46,500 nucleotides of DNA from Cristatella mucedo (taxonomy: Eukaryota > Bryozoa > Phylactolaemata > Cristatellidae): assembly GCA_009760855.2 (NCBI GenBank), contig WPIO01000004.1:6828501-6875000 (forward strand), given 5' to 3'. The stretch's first letter is position 1. Each line of letters opens with the position of its first letter. The position numbers were made by a program, and so were the translations under genes. Below, one piece after another: positions 1-14,708 of the stretch. The notes beneath the pieces are model-generated. The model was not told the DNA's origin. It did not search any database and was given only the letters and a program-made list of their open reading frames with translations.

Positions 1-768
1 CCTCCTGTGAAGCAATAACGAGTGACTATTCAAAGTTTTCACCTGCTCAGACAAATTTGCCAAAGCAAGCAGCAAGTCGCTCGCGGCTGTCAGTTAAAAT
101 GACACCATGCTAGTAGCCATACATGCTGAATCACGGACAGAATAGCATAAATACGCATCGCAAAGTTAAGTTCAAGCGAGTGCTGTTCAAAGCACGACTT
201 TCCTTTCGTCACGATGTGGATAGTCTCTTTCAGTAAACCTACACAAAAGAACAATTCACTTCGAAAGAGCTTTGGCAGCGTAGAACCGGTGAGAGGTAGG
301 TCAGATTTCGTCTTTAGTTAAGAAAAACTAGGAGATGAAAGCATGCCAATCGGATACGGGAGCGTTGTAACTAAAGAAGTCAGATTTTGATCACAAGCAA
401 CCAACTAGAATGAAAATCACTGGTGGTAATACCGATGGAGGTTCTAGATGTGATAATGTTTAAAATATGTTACGAAGAGCGAGAATATCAAGGAACCCGG
501 CGGTGATTGTAAAATCTTTTGTGTATATTTGTGTTTGGTAAGTAGACAGTACACATTTGTGAGCAGTGCTAAATTTTGCAGTAATAAACGTTACGACAGA
601 AAAGCCCCAACAGATTCTCAACATAAAACAGGAGCAGCCGATTTATTGAAGCGTGAATGATTATGCTAGTAATTAAACAAATAAATAGATCAGCTTACCT
701 GCGATTCTCACGTCGAAGTGGGGACAACATTTTACAATTTTAATCGTGTGAAAGTTTTCAGATTAGAC
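1..768. other. Intergenic, nothing recognised
   Basis: AT-rich sequence without a credible open frame or a repeat seen elsewhere in the window. LINE copy A begins abruptly at its right edge. Confidence 0.6.
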
Positions 769-2125
769 TAAGCCAGTTTCCCTTTTACCATTCCTATCAA
801 AGACACTCGAACGGGTTGTGGCGGACCAGCTGAACTCGTATATCGAAACCTCACACCTTGCTAGTAAGTTCCAGTCTGGCTTTAGAGCTAATCACTCCAC
901 AGATTCAGCATTGCTTCGGGTATACAACGACCTACTTAGGAATGCAGACATGGGTAAAGTGTCTCTGCTTGTTTTGCTTAATCTTTCGGCAGCTTTTGAT
1001 ACCATCGATCACAAAGTTCTTCTAGAGCGCCTCTCATATCGCCTGGGCATCACTGGCACTGCTCTGCAGTGGTTCAGGTCCAATCTCAGTGGGAGACTCC
1101 AGAATATTGACGTGAATGGACAAAGATCATGTAAAGTACCTCTGAAATATGGAGTACATCAGGGCTCAGTGCTAGGTCCGGTTCTTTTCACGGTTTATAC
1201 TCTGCCTCTTGCTGATGTGATTGCCAAGCACAATCTAGGCTTTCACTTCTATGCAGATGACACTCAGTTGCACCTTTGCTTTGATCCCTCCCAGCCTTCG
1301 AGCACCTCAAATTCTCTAAACTCACTAGCTGCATGCATTGATGACATCCGCACATGGATGGCAGCAAATTTTCTAAAACTTAGCGATGATAAAACTAACT
1401 TACTAGTTATGGGCAAACCGAGTGTGATTCAGAGATTGGAAAGGCTGACTCTCAAAATTGGCTCTTCCAGCATATCTTCAGTTGAATCAGCTCGAAATAT
1501 AGGTGTCATATTCCAAAGCGACCTCTCGTTAGACGACCATATCAGCTCCACAGTCAAATCCGCCTATTTTTAGCTTCCAAACATTGCTAAAATTCGGGCT
1601 TGTTTAGATAAGGATACCACGTCCAAGTTGGTCCATGCATTCGTGACAACCCGTCTCGACTTCTGCAACTCACTGCTTACTGGCCTGCCAGCATGTGCGA
1701 TCAGGCGATTGCAGCTGGTGCAAAACTCTGCAGCCAGGCTTGTCTGTCGTGAGCGTCGCAGTTGCCACATTACTCCACTTCTCGCCGACCTGCACTGGCT
1801 ACCAGTCAAGCAACGGATTGACTTCAAGGTTTTGTCTCTCACTTTTAGGTCCCTTCATTCTATGGCTCCAGCCTATCTGTCAGATATACTACCCCATCAG
1901 GCTAAGCATCTTACCACCTGCTTTTCGGAATCCAGCAGTCTAGAAATACCTCGTACAAACCTTAAATCCTTTGGAGACCGTGCATTTAGTTCGTATGCTC
2001 CCAAAGCCTGGAACTCCCTCCCGACCTGTGTCAGAACATCCCCTGACCTGACCACATTTAAAAGGAATCTAAAAACACACCTATTTAGGACAGCATTTAG
2101 TTGGGTCGCTGTGATTCGTCCTTGA
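769..2125 (+). pseudogene. LINE reverse transcriptase with one premature stop
   Basis: One frame is open from about 769 to the stop at 2123-2125, except for a TAG at 1571-1573, where sibling copies suggest a Gln codon (CAG to TAG). Motifs in order are P-F-L-S-K-T-L-E-R (RT motif 1), F-Q-S-G-F-R-A-N-H-S-T (motif 2), L-N-L-S-A-A-F-D-T-I-D-H (motif A, catalytic Asp), G-V-H-Q-G-S-V-L-G-P (motif B), F-Y-A-D-D-T-Q (motif C, catalytic Asp pair), N-L-L-V-M-G (motif D) and the C-terminal W-N-S-L-P block. These are characteristic of non-LTR RTs of the CR1/L2 group. With no 5' half and an internal stop it should be inactive. The normal second residue of motif A (often D-L-S-A-A-F-D) is Asn here. Confidence 0.93.
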
Positions 2126-2350
2126 TGTGCTTATGCGTGCTGACACTGTGCATGCTGCCACTAACCACATTTGCATGCTGACCCTGTGCATGTCACCCCT
2201 AACAATATTATTCATTTCGTTTGTTTTTTCAAGCATTATTTTACTTACCATTCAATGGCATTTCACTTTACAGCAAATGTAAAGCGCCTAGAGAGAGATT
2301 GAGTTCTCTGAGGGCGCTTTATCAAGTGAATTATAATTATTATTATCATT
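769..2350 (+). mobile_element. CR1/L2-like LINE, copy A: best preserved, 5'-truncated
   Basis: The element starts abruptly near 769 inside the reverse transcriptase (the preceding sequence has no matching frame) and runs through RT, the thumb region, a short 3' UTR and the terminal stem-like tail TGTAAAGCGCCTAGAGAGAG ... GGGCGCTTTATCAAGTGAATT, ending in an imperfect (ATT)n run. The endonuclease region is absent, which is typical 5' truncation. Other copies in this window match its 3' end closely, and this one serves as the internal reference for them. Confidence 0.93.
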
Positions 2351-2767
2351 AGAAGCAGCAGTGCTCATTTAGTGTTTAGGTTCTATCTAAGTTGAAGACT
2401 CCAGTGTAGTGATGTAAACGGACTAAGATCATTTGATGAAACGCTTAATCTCGGAGTAAATCGAAGCTCTGTGCTCTGCCCACTTCTCTTCACAGCTTAT
2501 ATTCCCTTCTAGTCAGTGTGATCGCTTAGTACAATTCAGACTTTAACTAGTATGCAGATGACACTCAGTTGTACCTTTGCTTTGATTACCCCAGCCCTTG
2601 AGCACATCGAGTTCTCCACACACTCCTGCTGCATGTATTGATGAAATCCGCACGTGAATATCAGGAAATTCTCATTAATTGAATGACGGTCGTGGGCTCG
2701 AGCCCCGAGGCATATGTCAAGCGCCTGAATAGAGATCAAGTTCTCTTGGGGCGCTATATAAATGAAT

Positions 2768-2801
<34 letters not shown>

Positions 2802-3705
2802 ATGACAAAAAACAAAGTTATTAGTCATGGGCAAACCCAGTGCGATTAAGAAACTAAAAACCTGAGGCTTGAAATCGACCCGCCAGCAAATCTCGAGTTG
2901 AATTTGCACGTAATCGTTGTGTCTTTTTAAAAAATGACTTTTCATTCGACAGCAACCTCAGCTACACAGTCAAATTTACCTACTTTCATTTACATAAAAT
3001 TGCTAAATATTGGGCTTGCGTAGAAAGAGATGCTACGATTAAACCTGTTCGTGCATTTTCGACATCCCTTGTAGACTACTGTGACTAAATGCATATTGGT
3101 CTATCGGCCTGTGAAATCAAGCACTAATATTTGGTGCAAAACATTGCAGCTCGGCTTACGCGTCGGGAGCGTAGTAGTTGTCACATCACACCACCTCTCA
3201 CTTCACACCACACCACTTCACCGACCTGCACTGGCTCCCAGTCAGGCTGGCTGTCGACTTCAAGGTTCTGCCAATTACTTGCCTGTCCCTTCATTCTCTG
3301 GCTCCAGCCTACCTATTGGAAATACTGCCCTACCAGTCCAAGATGCGCACAACCAGCTGCTCTGACTATAATCTTTAGCCTCGGACGATCCTCAAACCCT
3401 AAGGAGATCTGCCTTTATTGTGTATGCTACCGAAGCCTGGAACTCACTACTGAGGTGCGTCACAACTTACTCCGACGTGCTGGCATTTAAAAACAAGCTT
3501 ATATTGATCAAAGTATTTAAAATGGGTCTTTGTAAATTTTTCTTCCTATTCATATGCGTGATTACACTGTGCCTGCTGCTGCGGGATGTTATCACCAACA
3601 ATCTGGTAGCGCTTTCTATCCAGCATGTGTAAAAGGCCTGGGAAGAGATTAAGTTTTCTGATGGGCTATGCAAATGCATTAATTTAACTAGCTCCTTAGT
3701 TCTGT
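2351..3705 (+). mobile_element. Degraded LINE, copy B
   Basis: Low-similarity but colinear matches to copy A: the motif B to C region near 2465-2590 (Y-A-D-D-T-Q-L-Y-L-C-F can be read with shifts), the motif D region near 2820-2835, L-H-W-L-P near 3222-3245, W-N-S-L near 3440-3450, and a tail near 3630-3675. Many frameshifts and stops are present, and a SINE interrupts it at 2688-2771. Its 3' UTR (GGATGTTATCACCAACAATC, near 3584) differs from copy A and resembles that of copy M, pointing to a second subfamily. The left boundary next to copy A is approximate. Confidence 0.75.
2688..2800 (+). mobile_element. SINE (family 1), 5'-truncated, inside LINE copy B
   Basis: The segment begins GTCGTGGGCTCGAGCCCCGA, a box B-like promoter remnant, and continues into GCGCCTGAATAGAGATCAAG ... 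GGGGCGCTATATAAATGAAT, the LINE-like tail, then an (AT)n run at 2770-2798. AATGAC occurs immediately before (2682-2687) and just after (2801-2806), a likely target-site duplication. The flanking LINE sequence resumes after the second AATGAC. Confidence 0.7.
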
Positions 3706-3847
3706 ATCGGCTTGGTTATGGTAGTTACTTTTTGGCTGGATACCGGATAAAGCATCTAGGCCGTTGAGCTGGCTATGAATACGGATGCCAGGCTAGATTT
3801 AATATCCTGTATGGTTGAGCACGTGTCTCCTTTGCTAATAAAATAAC

Positions 3848-4272
3848 GACGGATGCCGGTTGACCAGTGGATACAGAGCAAAGTTCTTAAACTGACCCAC
3901 ATATCCGTTAGGGCTTGTCTACTTCGTACCTAGCTGTAATGCTGCACCAGTTTCAGCCTCTTCGTGCTCTCGGGTCCTGTGTGGACAATAAATTAGCTGT
4001 TCCATTCCTCCACTGACCAACCTTTGGCGACAGAAGCTTTAGCTCAGCAAGACCTAGACTGTGGAACTCGCTTCCTCAATTCTTACGCAACAACAGCTTC
4101 ACTCCTGCTGCCGACTATGACTCATCCTTTCCAGCTGTCCTGAGCTGCTACTTGCATGCTACTCACTACCTCAACTGCTCTCCTGACTCTGCAATGCTTC
4201 CCACTTCGTCTTTGTGGCAGGAGACGAAGATCGGCTGGCTACCAAATGCCTACCGAAAGTCACATAGGTTGT
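3848..4272 (+). pseudogene. Fragment of a second LINE lineage (RT C-terminal region)
   Basis: Two adjoining frames can be read. M-P-V-D-Q-W-I-Q-S-K-V-L-K-L-T-H lies near 3855-3905. Then, after a frameshift, Q-P-L-R-A-L-G-S-C-V-D-N-K-L-A-V-P and F-G-D-R-S-F-S-S-A-R-P-R-L-W-N-S-L-P lie between about 3950 and 4080, with one stop between them. The F-G-x-R-S-F-S ... P-x-L-W-N-x-L-P block is the conserved C-terminal signature of CR1-like non-LTR RTs. The nucleotide sequence does not align with the main LINE family here, so it is a different lineage. No 3' tail is recognised. Confidence 0.65.
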
Positions 4273-4946
4273 GAGTGTCCAATACAAAACTCCCCTGCAT
4301 AATATCCACATAGTCTTTCTGGCTTCGTGGAGTTACAGACGGAGATAAATAACGTTAAATTACCTTATGATTCTTATTACTGAACATGAATTCCTTACAA
4401 CTATACCTAGATTTCACGCCGAGTCCAAAGTAGGTAGATTGGTCTGGCGAATTTGAAGAATAAGGCTTTCTAGTTTCCGAGTAGCATTTGCATCACCGTA
4501 ATCATTGTGCTGTTTTTGATCCCATTCAATTTTACAAATTATCCTGACATCAAAATGCGTTTTTCGAAAATGCGTGCTGATATGCAACTGAAAATTGAGT
4601 TGAGATGCTGAAAGGCAGTGAAGTGTAAAAGAAAAGTAGTGCTAACAGTAACAAATATGACACGTGTTAGTGCTCTCTTACGTAACGTCATTTTTCCGCA
4701 CACATTACAGATGCAGTGGAAAAATATGACCACATGATTACTGGTAACAGGCACGTGGAGAACGTGAAAACATTGTTAGTGGTGTCATGCACAACGCCAG
4801 GACGCATGAGCACATAGCGGCAAGTCAAAAGACATGAAAAAAATGCTGTGAGAATTGGAATACGATTAGCTCTTTTTGAAATTGTTCTCAAATAAGGAGT
4901 TTTGTGACGTCATTCTGGAATGAGTTCCACGCTTGTTGGATACATG

Positions 4947-5206
4947 CGCCTATTTACGACAGCATTTAGTGGGTCCCTTTGATTTTTCCTTTATGTGCTT
5001 ATGAGTGCTGACACTGTGCATGCTGCCACTAACCACATTTGCATGCTGACCCTGTGCATGTCGTCCCTAACCATATTATTCTTGTTGTTTATTGACCATA
5101 CTACTACTAGCCATTCGATCGTCCTTACTTTGCACCTAATGTAAAGTACCTTTACAAATATGGAGTTCTCTGAAGGCACCATATCAAATGTGTTATTATT
5201 ATTATA
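4947..5206 (+). mobile_element. LINE 3' fragment, copy C
   Basis: It matches the last 80-90 coding bases and 3' UTR of copy A from TTTACGACAGCATTTAGTGG through the twin 'GCTGACACTGTGCATGCTGC' and 'GCATGCTGACCCTGTGCATG' blocks to TATGGAGTTCTCTGAAGGCA and a short (ATT)n. It is diverged and heavily 5'-truncated. Confidence 0.85.
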
Positions 5207-5309
5207 GATTTAATTCATATTTCACATGTGACGTAAGAATTCATTGAGGTTACCATTTTCCAAGTCGCACTCTTATTTTACTACAACTAGTAAGTTTTTT
5301 TACCATACT

Positions 5310-5386
5310 TTAACTTATGTAAAGCGCCTAGAGAGAGATTGAGTTCTCTGAGGGTGCTTTATCAAGTGGATTATTATTATTATTAT
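5310..5386 (+). mobile_element. LINE tail fragment, copy D
   Basis: Only the terminal 77 bases are present: TGTAAAGCGCCTAGAGAGAG ... AGGGTGCTTTATCAAGTGGA and (ATT)n. They are nearly identical to copy A, suggesting a recent, very short insertion. Confidence 0.85.
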
Positions 5387-5579
5387 AACTTGATAGGGCT
5401 TGGGTTCATCCATATGCGATATTAGCAATACAAGCAGTAAGAAATGGTGAGAGTTTGAAGCAATCAAGGAACAGGAATCGTGTGGTCATGTTACTGAGGA
5501 AGTGGATTCTAATGACGATGTGGTTACCTTATGGATGGACTCTCTCATATTGTCCATCTTGCTAACAACCAAGTTAGAG

Positions 5580-6213
5580 AATAATAATAATAATAATAAT
5601 AATTCACTTGATAAAGCGCCCTCAGAGAACTTAATCTCTCTCTGGGCGCTTTACATTTGCTGTAAAGTGAAATGCAATTGAATGGTAAGTAAAATCATGC
5701 TTGAAAAACAAACGAGATGAATAATATTGTTAGGGGTGACATGCACAGGGTCAGCATGCAAATGTGGTTAGTGGCAGCATTCACAGTGTCAGCACGCATA
5801 AGCACATCAAGGACGAATCACAGGGACCTACTAAATGCTGTCTTAAATAGGTGTGTTTTTAAATTCCTTTTAAATGTGGTCAGGTCATGGGATGTTCTGA
5901 CGCAGGTCGGGAGGGAGTTCCAGGCTTTGGGAGCATATGAACTAAATGCACGGTCTCCAAAGGATTTAAGGTTTGTACGAGGTATTTCTAGACTGTTGGA
6001 TTCCGAAAAGCGGGTGGTACGATGCTTGGCCTGATGGGGTAGTACATCTGACAGATAGACTGGAGCCATAGAATAAAGTGACCTAAAAGTGAGAGACAAA
6101 ACCTTGAAGTCAATCCGTTGCTTGACTGGTAGCCAGTGCAGGTCGGCGAGAAGTGGAGTAATGTGGCAACTGCGACGCTCACGACAGACAAGCCTGGCTG
6201 CAGAGTTTTGAGC
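5580..6213 (-). mobile_element. LINE 3' copy E, minus strand
   Basis: It begins (in plus coordinates) with (AAT)n and AATTCACTTGATAAAGCGCC, the complement of the tail, and extends to the thumb region near 6213, where it stops abruptly (5' truncation). The W-N-S-L-P block and F-G-D-R-A-F-S-S-Y-A-P-K-A can be read on the minus strand within 5818-6099. The coding remains are open over long stretches, so it is one of the younger copies. It lies tail to tail with copy D. Confidence 0.9.
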
Positions 6214-9200
6214 CAGTGCTCAGCTAGATCTCCACAAGGATAAGAATGTAAGGAGGTAATTAGATAGTGGGTTTAGGACATAGTTGATGGTAGACATCAG
6301 CCTTTTTAATGTGCATCGTGATTTGACACTATGTATGTAGCATATATACTTGACATTGTATAGGCTGTATTAACTCTGTGGACTGTCCGTACTTGTCTTT
6401 GATATGTTTTTATCTACCTTGCTTCAAGTAACTTAGCTAGTTTACCGTCTGTGGAGAGCCGATGGGTCATCTAGGCGAGGGCACCTCGTGCAAAGTCATA
6501 GGTTCAAGCGAATCAAGAATATTCTCATGTCGCATTAGAGCATTACACTCCTGATGACATGTCGGAATGTGAATTGAGTAGCTGAGGCGATGAACATATT
6601 TTTTTGAATAGCATCACTGCCGAAGTATTGTGGTGTCGCGATTCACAAATAGATTTTGATGTGCACATTAACTTTCATAACTATCCTGCTACAAAAGACC
6701 TCAACAATCCTAACTCATTTGCCGTGATGCTAATTTCGAGAGGTCCGTTGCCCAAGAAGAATATTTTGGTAAATGATTACAAAAGCTCCCAAGTCGTGCA
6801 AAGTTACTAGCTGAGAAACCCTACCTAAGACATCATTTGCTGGAAGATTCACTTTCTATAGTTTTGAACATTCGGTGTAATTTGCTGCAATACCAGTGTA
6901 GAATATTCTTCTATTCGGTTTCAGCTTCGATTTATAAGTTTGTTGGTTTGTCACTACTCCTTCCAGTGTCGCTGAAATGATGGCAGAAGGGAGAAAACCA
7001 AAAAAATATGGAAGTAACTACATTTCCTTAGTTCTATTATCCTCATAATAATAAGCTGTCTTACAGCAGCTTCATTTAAAGTTGAATAGTCACAAACGTA
7101 TAGTTGGGCCTTTATTTGTACTTGGCAGTAGAATATACAAGAATTTCCGAAGAGCAATAGGTATGTGGTCGAAATTCCTATTAGAGCTGTTACACTTGGA
7201 GATGAACTTCGAAATCATGGTAGCTTCACAGCATGGCAGGTTCAAAGATGTCAATTGACTTTACAGCGTAGAATTAGAGTTGAAGTAGTCACTTGACTAT
7301 CAAACCCATTTCGTAATGTACTCATTGGTTCCTCATTCTGTGTACCACAAAGCATGATATTCAATTTGCTTGTATGTTTTAGAATTATGCAGCTGCGATT
7401 TCATTATCAGCTTATGAAATCTAGATTTGACTGTGGCTTTAATGCATTTATACGAATAAAAAACAATCCCCGCTTGACATTTGATGCATCTCATGACTAA
7501 TTGTTGGCATTGTTTTCAAGCTTAGGCTTGGTAGTCCTAACATTTGATGTATATCATGCCTAATTTGTGGCATTGTTTTCAAGCTTAGGCATTGTAGTCC
7601 TAACTACTTACTAAAAAAAACGTAATTATATTTTTGAAGTGAGGTGCATGTGAATCCATCATTTTATTAAACCTCTTTCGAGTTCCTCGTGCCACCGATA
7701 CCGGTTGATGAATACAACAATAATTTAAAAATTCACTAATTTCATCAATTTACTTGAGACGTTCAGCATTTCAAAAAAAGACTTAAAAAACCTGAGAGTG
7801 GTAAAGTGCACGCTGTCCCGCATGGTTCATCGGGGTAAAATTCTTGGTTGTAGCTTTATAGCAATGTGGGTAGATCCGGTTGACAAATATGCACAAGTAG
7901 TGAGAAAGATGTTGTCAAAATATTTAGTGTCTCTGTTTAGCAAACATTGAGCTCTGCAATCAAGCCTCTTCAGGTTCCAAAATGCAGACGTAATTTATGA
8001 TTAATATGTTACGACAAAATTATTCAGGTATATAAACATACCAGCGTGATAAAATGAGCCAAACTTTAAGTAGTACGAGTTGAAAGTCTTGCGAGACTAT
8101 ATCATAGAGAGTGGGTCCTTTGATGAGATTCGGCCCATGCACATGAGCCACAAGATAACGAGAATCGTACATTGTTCAATATATAATATATGGATGAGCA
8201 TAATTGTGGTTTGAACGCATTGTTGAAGTCGTCAAAATAATTTTTTAATCAGCCAAAACGAGTGAGGGACAACTCATTCTCCCATTCCCCAGTCGGTCAT
8301 TTATTTTGTCTATCGACATAAAAAGTTGTCTTATTAGCCCGTCATTTTTTAAGTCCCTGACATTCATTTACATCCGTATTTTGGTCCAATATTTGTATTC
8401 ATAATGCGACTTTCCACCAGAGTGTCTGAGGGGTTAACCAGCGGAAGGTAATTTGCTCGTTTGTATTCACCTATGCGATGTGCAATTTTGAGATTTGAAA
8501 TATATAATATAAGCGGTGCAAATATCAATAATATGACTTCACAATGGTCTGAGGCGGCATTTTCGAAGCATGAAATCACCTTTTGCAATCACGCGTATGA
8601 AGACTGGTGCTTCCTAAGTTGCGGTTTAATTTTCGGTTGCGGGGTTAAGCTCCGTTGAACAAAGGAGCATTTCAAAGGTATACAGAATCAAGATTTGACT
8701 AAAATATAATTTATCTTAGCGCCTGGGATTACTGCCACTAATTTCAGCTAACGGTTGAAGAAACTCAGTTCTGGAGCTAGAAGACCATGCTGAATTTGTC
8801 GCAGACGAACTAGAATTTGGGGAATAACCAGGAACTATTGGTGCTCCAACATCATCTTAACCGATATTGTGTTATGGAAGACAGATAAGCCAATGAGATG
8901 TGTTAGTTTTGCTCGCCCTGCTAGTGATTTTAGCCAAGTTACAGTCACAACAACCAAATGAAAGCATTCTTCTTAGCCCAATCATGTTTCATTTGGGCTA
9001 TAGTGTCCATTTAAGCTATGTTTTACTATAATTGCCGAAGAATAAGGAAATGCAAAGTAAAGGTCATAAGCATATTCTAAGAGAAACCCAGGCTTGGAAT
9101 AGCATGCAGAGATGACTTATTGCTTCAGAAGCACCTATCAAGAGAACTTTGGAAGGGAACCACACGCCGGAAAGATTATCTGCCTAGTAGTGCATGTGTC

Positions 9201-9520
9201 GACGCGACGGACGTCCCCATTTCGAGCACGCAGTGAATATTATGCTAGGAAGTATTTGTCGACTGCATGGTGGACTCATGTAGGAAAGCAGATTGAGGAT
9301 TTTTAAGCGCACTATGGACGAGACTACAGACAAGACATTTGTGTGTATTTAAGATAAAACTGGGAAATGCCCTGCAATAACTGACAGACACTAATTTGAT
9401 AACGAAATGCGATAGTACACTAACTAACTTACCGTTACTCATTAAATGAATAATCAGTAATTGACGCCGAGCAGCATTTTCGCACATTATTTAAACAAGA
9501 CCTGGTGTGCACAGAACGGA
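6214..9520. other. Intergenic, mostly featureless
   Basis: AT-rich. All frames are under 85 codons and lack splice-bounded or family signals. The only structure seen is the 62-base duplication at 7478-7602. Confidence 0.6.
7478..7602 (+). repeat. Tandem duplication of a 62-base unit
   Basis: ACATTTGATGCATCTCATGA begins the first unit and ACATTTGATGTATATCATGC the second, 62 bases later. Both end in TTTTCAAGCTTAGGC and GTAGTCCTA. The two units differ at only a few positions. No coding or structural role is visible. Confidence 0.85.
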
Positions 9521-10185
9521 AGTGATAAAAATAATAATGCACTTGATAAAGCACCCTCAGAGAACTCAATCTCTTTCTAGTCGCTATACATTTGCTGCAA
9601 AGGGAAACGCGATTGAATCGTGATTATTATCATGCTTGATAAACATCATAAATAACATGGTTAGGGGTGACATGTACAGGGTCAGCATCCTAGTGTGGCT
9701 AGAGGCAGCATGACCAGTGTCAGCACACATAAGCACATCAAGGACGAATCACAGGGGCCCACTAAATGCTGCCCTAAAAAAGTGTGTTTTCAAGTTCTTT
9801 TTAAATGTGGACAAGTCAGGGAATGTTCTCACGCAAGTCAGAAGGGAGTTCCATGCTTTGACAGCATAAGAGCACAGTCTCCAAAGGATTTGAGGTTTGT
9901 ACGACGTATGGGTATACTGTTGGATTCCGAAAAGCGGGTGGTACGATGGTTGTCCTGGTGGGGGAGTAGATCTGAGAGATAGGCTGGAGGCAAAGAATGA
10001 AGTGACCCAAAAGGGATCGACAAAACCTGGAGGTCGATCCGTTGCTTGACTGGTAGCCAGTGCAGGTCGGCGAGAAGTGGTGTGATGTGGCAACTGCTAC
10101 GTTCATGACAGACAAGCCTAGCTGCTGAGTTTTGCATCGGCTGTAATCGCCTGATTGCACATGCCGGTAGGCTGGCAGGCAATTG
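9521..10185 (-). mobile_element. LINE 3' copy F, minus strand
   Basis: It runs in plus coordinates from AATAATAATGCACTTGATAA, the complement of the tail, through the complement of the 3' UTR and C-terminal coding region to about 10185. Frames on the minus strand show A-C-A-I-R-R-L-Q, L-H-W-L-P-V-K-Q and W-N-S-L-L with frameshifts. It is more diverged than copy E. Confidence 0.88.
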
Positions 10186-10572
10186 ACCGAAATTGATTTA
10201 CTTCGAGTGTGGCAGAGAGGCCTCACATTTTCTTTTCACGTGATATGGTTACTACCTTCGGAGAGCTTACCGTGCAGCCTGTAAACCGTAAGGAATACAT
10301 TGCTTAGATTACCTTATCTTTTATATTAGCTCTTTTAATCTGCCAACTGAGGTACACTAACACGAATTTGTTAAAGACACTGTCTGTCAATAATTAATCG
10401 CAAAAATTATTACTTATAACCCTTAATAACTAAAGACGAGCTTTGCTTTCGATGCACAGCTAACTGTTTTCGACGTTCTATGGAGAGGCTAGTTATTCGC
10501 TATGGAGACCTCCTTGCAACCGACGGTTTCAGCACGTTAATAAAGAGTGCGACAGTTAACCGTAATGGGTCA

Positions 10573-10727
10573 CCAGGTAAGGCTGTTGCTTTTCACTACC
10601 TCTGCCCCGAGGTCATGGGTTCGAATCCTGTTTTGGGCGATTCCTTATCGCCGCTGCAAGCGGTGGTGATAGCCGTCAAGGCTCTTCTGTAGCTATACAA
10701 AAAAGTTTGTTAAATCAGCTTTTATTT
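10573..10727 (+). mobile_element. tRNA-derived SINE-like element (family 2), copy 1
   Basis: It contains a consensus RNA polymerase III box B, GGGTTCGAATCC, at 10618-10629, preceded by GGTAAGGCTGTTGCTTTTCA. It continues through GGTGATAGCCGTCAAGGCTC to AAATCAGCTTTTATTTATTT. A second, diverged copy 515 bases downstream shares both ends, which supports a dispersed element rather than a tRNA gene. No cloverleaf acceptor stem is evident. Confidence 0.55.
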
Positions 10728-11087
10728 ATTTATTTATTCAGACGCAGCTTTGCTATTTTTGTATTTTAGCCCTCTCGCTACTTACATTGTGATCCCCTTA
10801 ATGCGGCCCTCATTTTATAATCTCTTATTTGATTATATTAATAACCCTATCCTGAGGACTACTTCCATCTGATAGTTACAAGACAATTTAAAGCTTGTAA
10901 TCACTTAAAGCCAGAATTCGGAGCTCCCACAAGCGAAAAACTACTCATTCAGCCATAAGATCCACTGAGGATTAAATAAGCTTGCATATGCATTAAGGAT
11001 GAATTTTAAGATGAAATTAAGAATAAAATGTAAAAATTCCAGTAGATGTAGCGATACAATTAAGACCTCTATGCAATTGCCGGTGTG

Positions 11088-11245
11088 AAACACTAGGTAA
11101 AGCGGTTGCTTTTCACGTAGTGAGCTGTCGTGGTTTCGCATCTAGCTTTGGCCAATCATTCTCCGGTGCACCAAGAGGCAGTAATAGCCGTAAAGGCTCT
11201 TCTGTCGCCAAACAAAACAGGCTGTTGAATCAGCTTTTTTTTATA
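11088..11245 (+). mobile_element. tRNA-derived SINE-like element (family 2), copy 2
   Basis: It is a diverged relative of the element at 10573. Shared blocks are GGTAAAGCGGTTGCTTTTCA, AGTAATAGCCGTAAAGGCTC and TTGAATCAGCTTTTTTTTAT. Its box B is decayed (GTGGTTTCGCATC). Confidence 0.5.

Positions 11246-14708
<3,463 letters not shown>

Noticed and set aside
10613-10632. A functional tRNA gene at the box B match
   Set aside because: No acceptor stem or cloverleaf can be drawn, and a diverged second copy with a shared non-tRNA 3' part points to a SINE.
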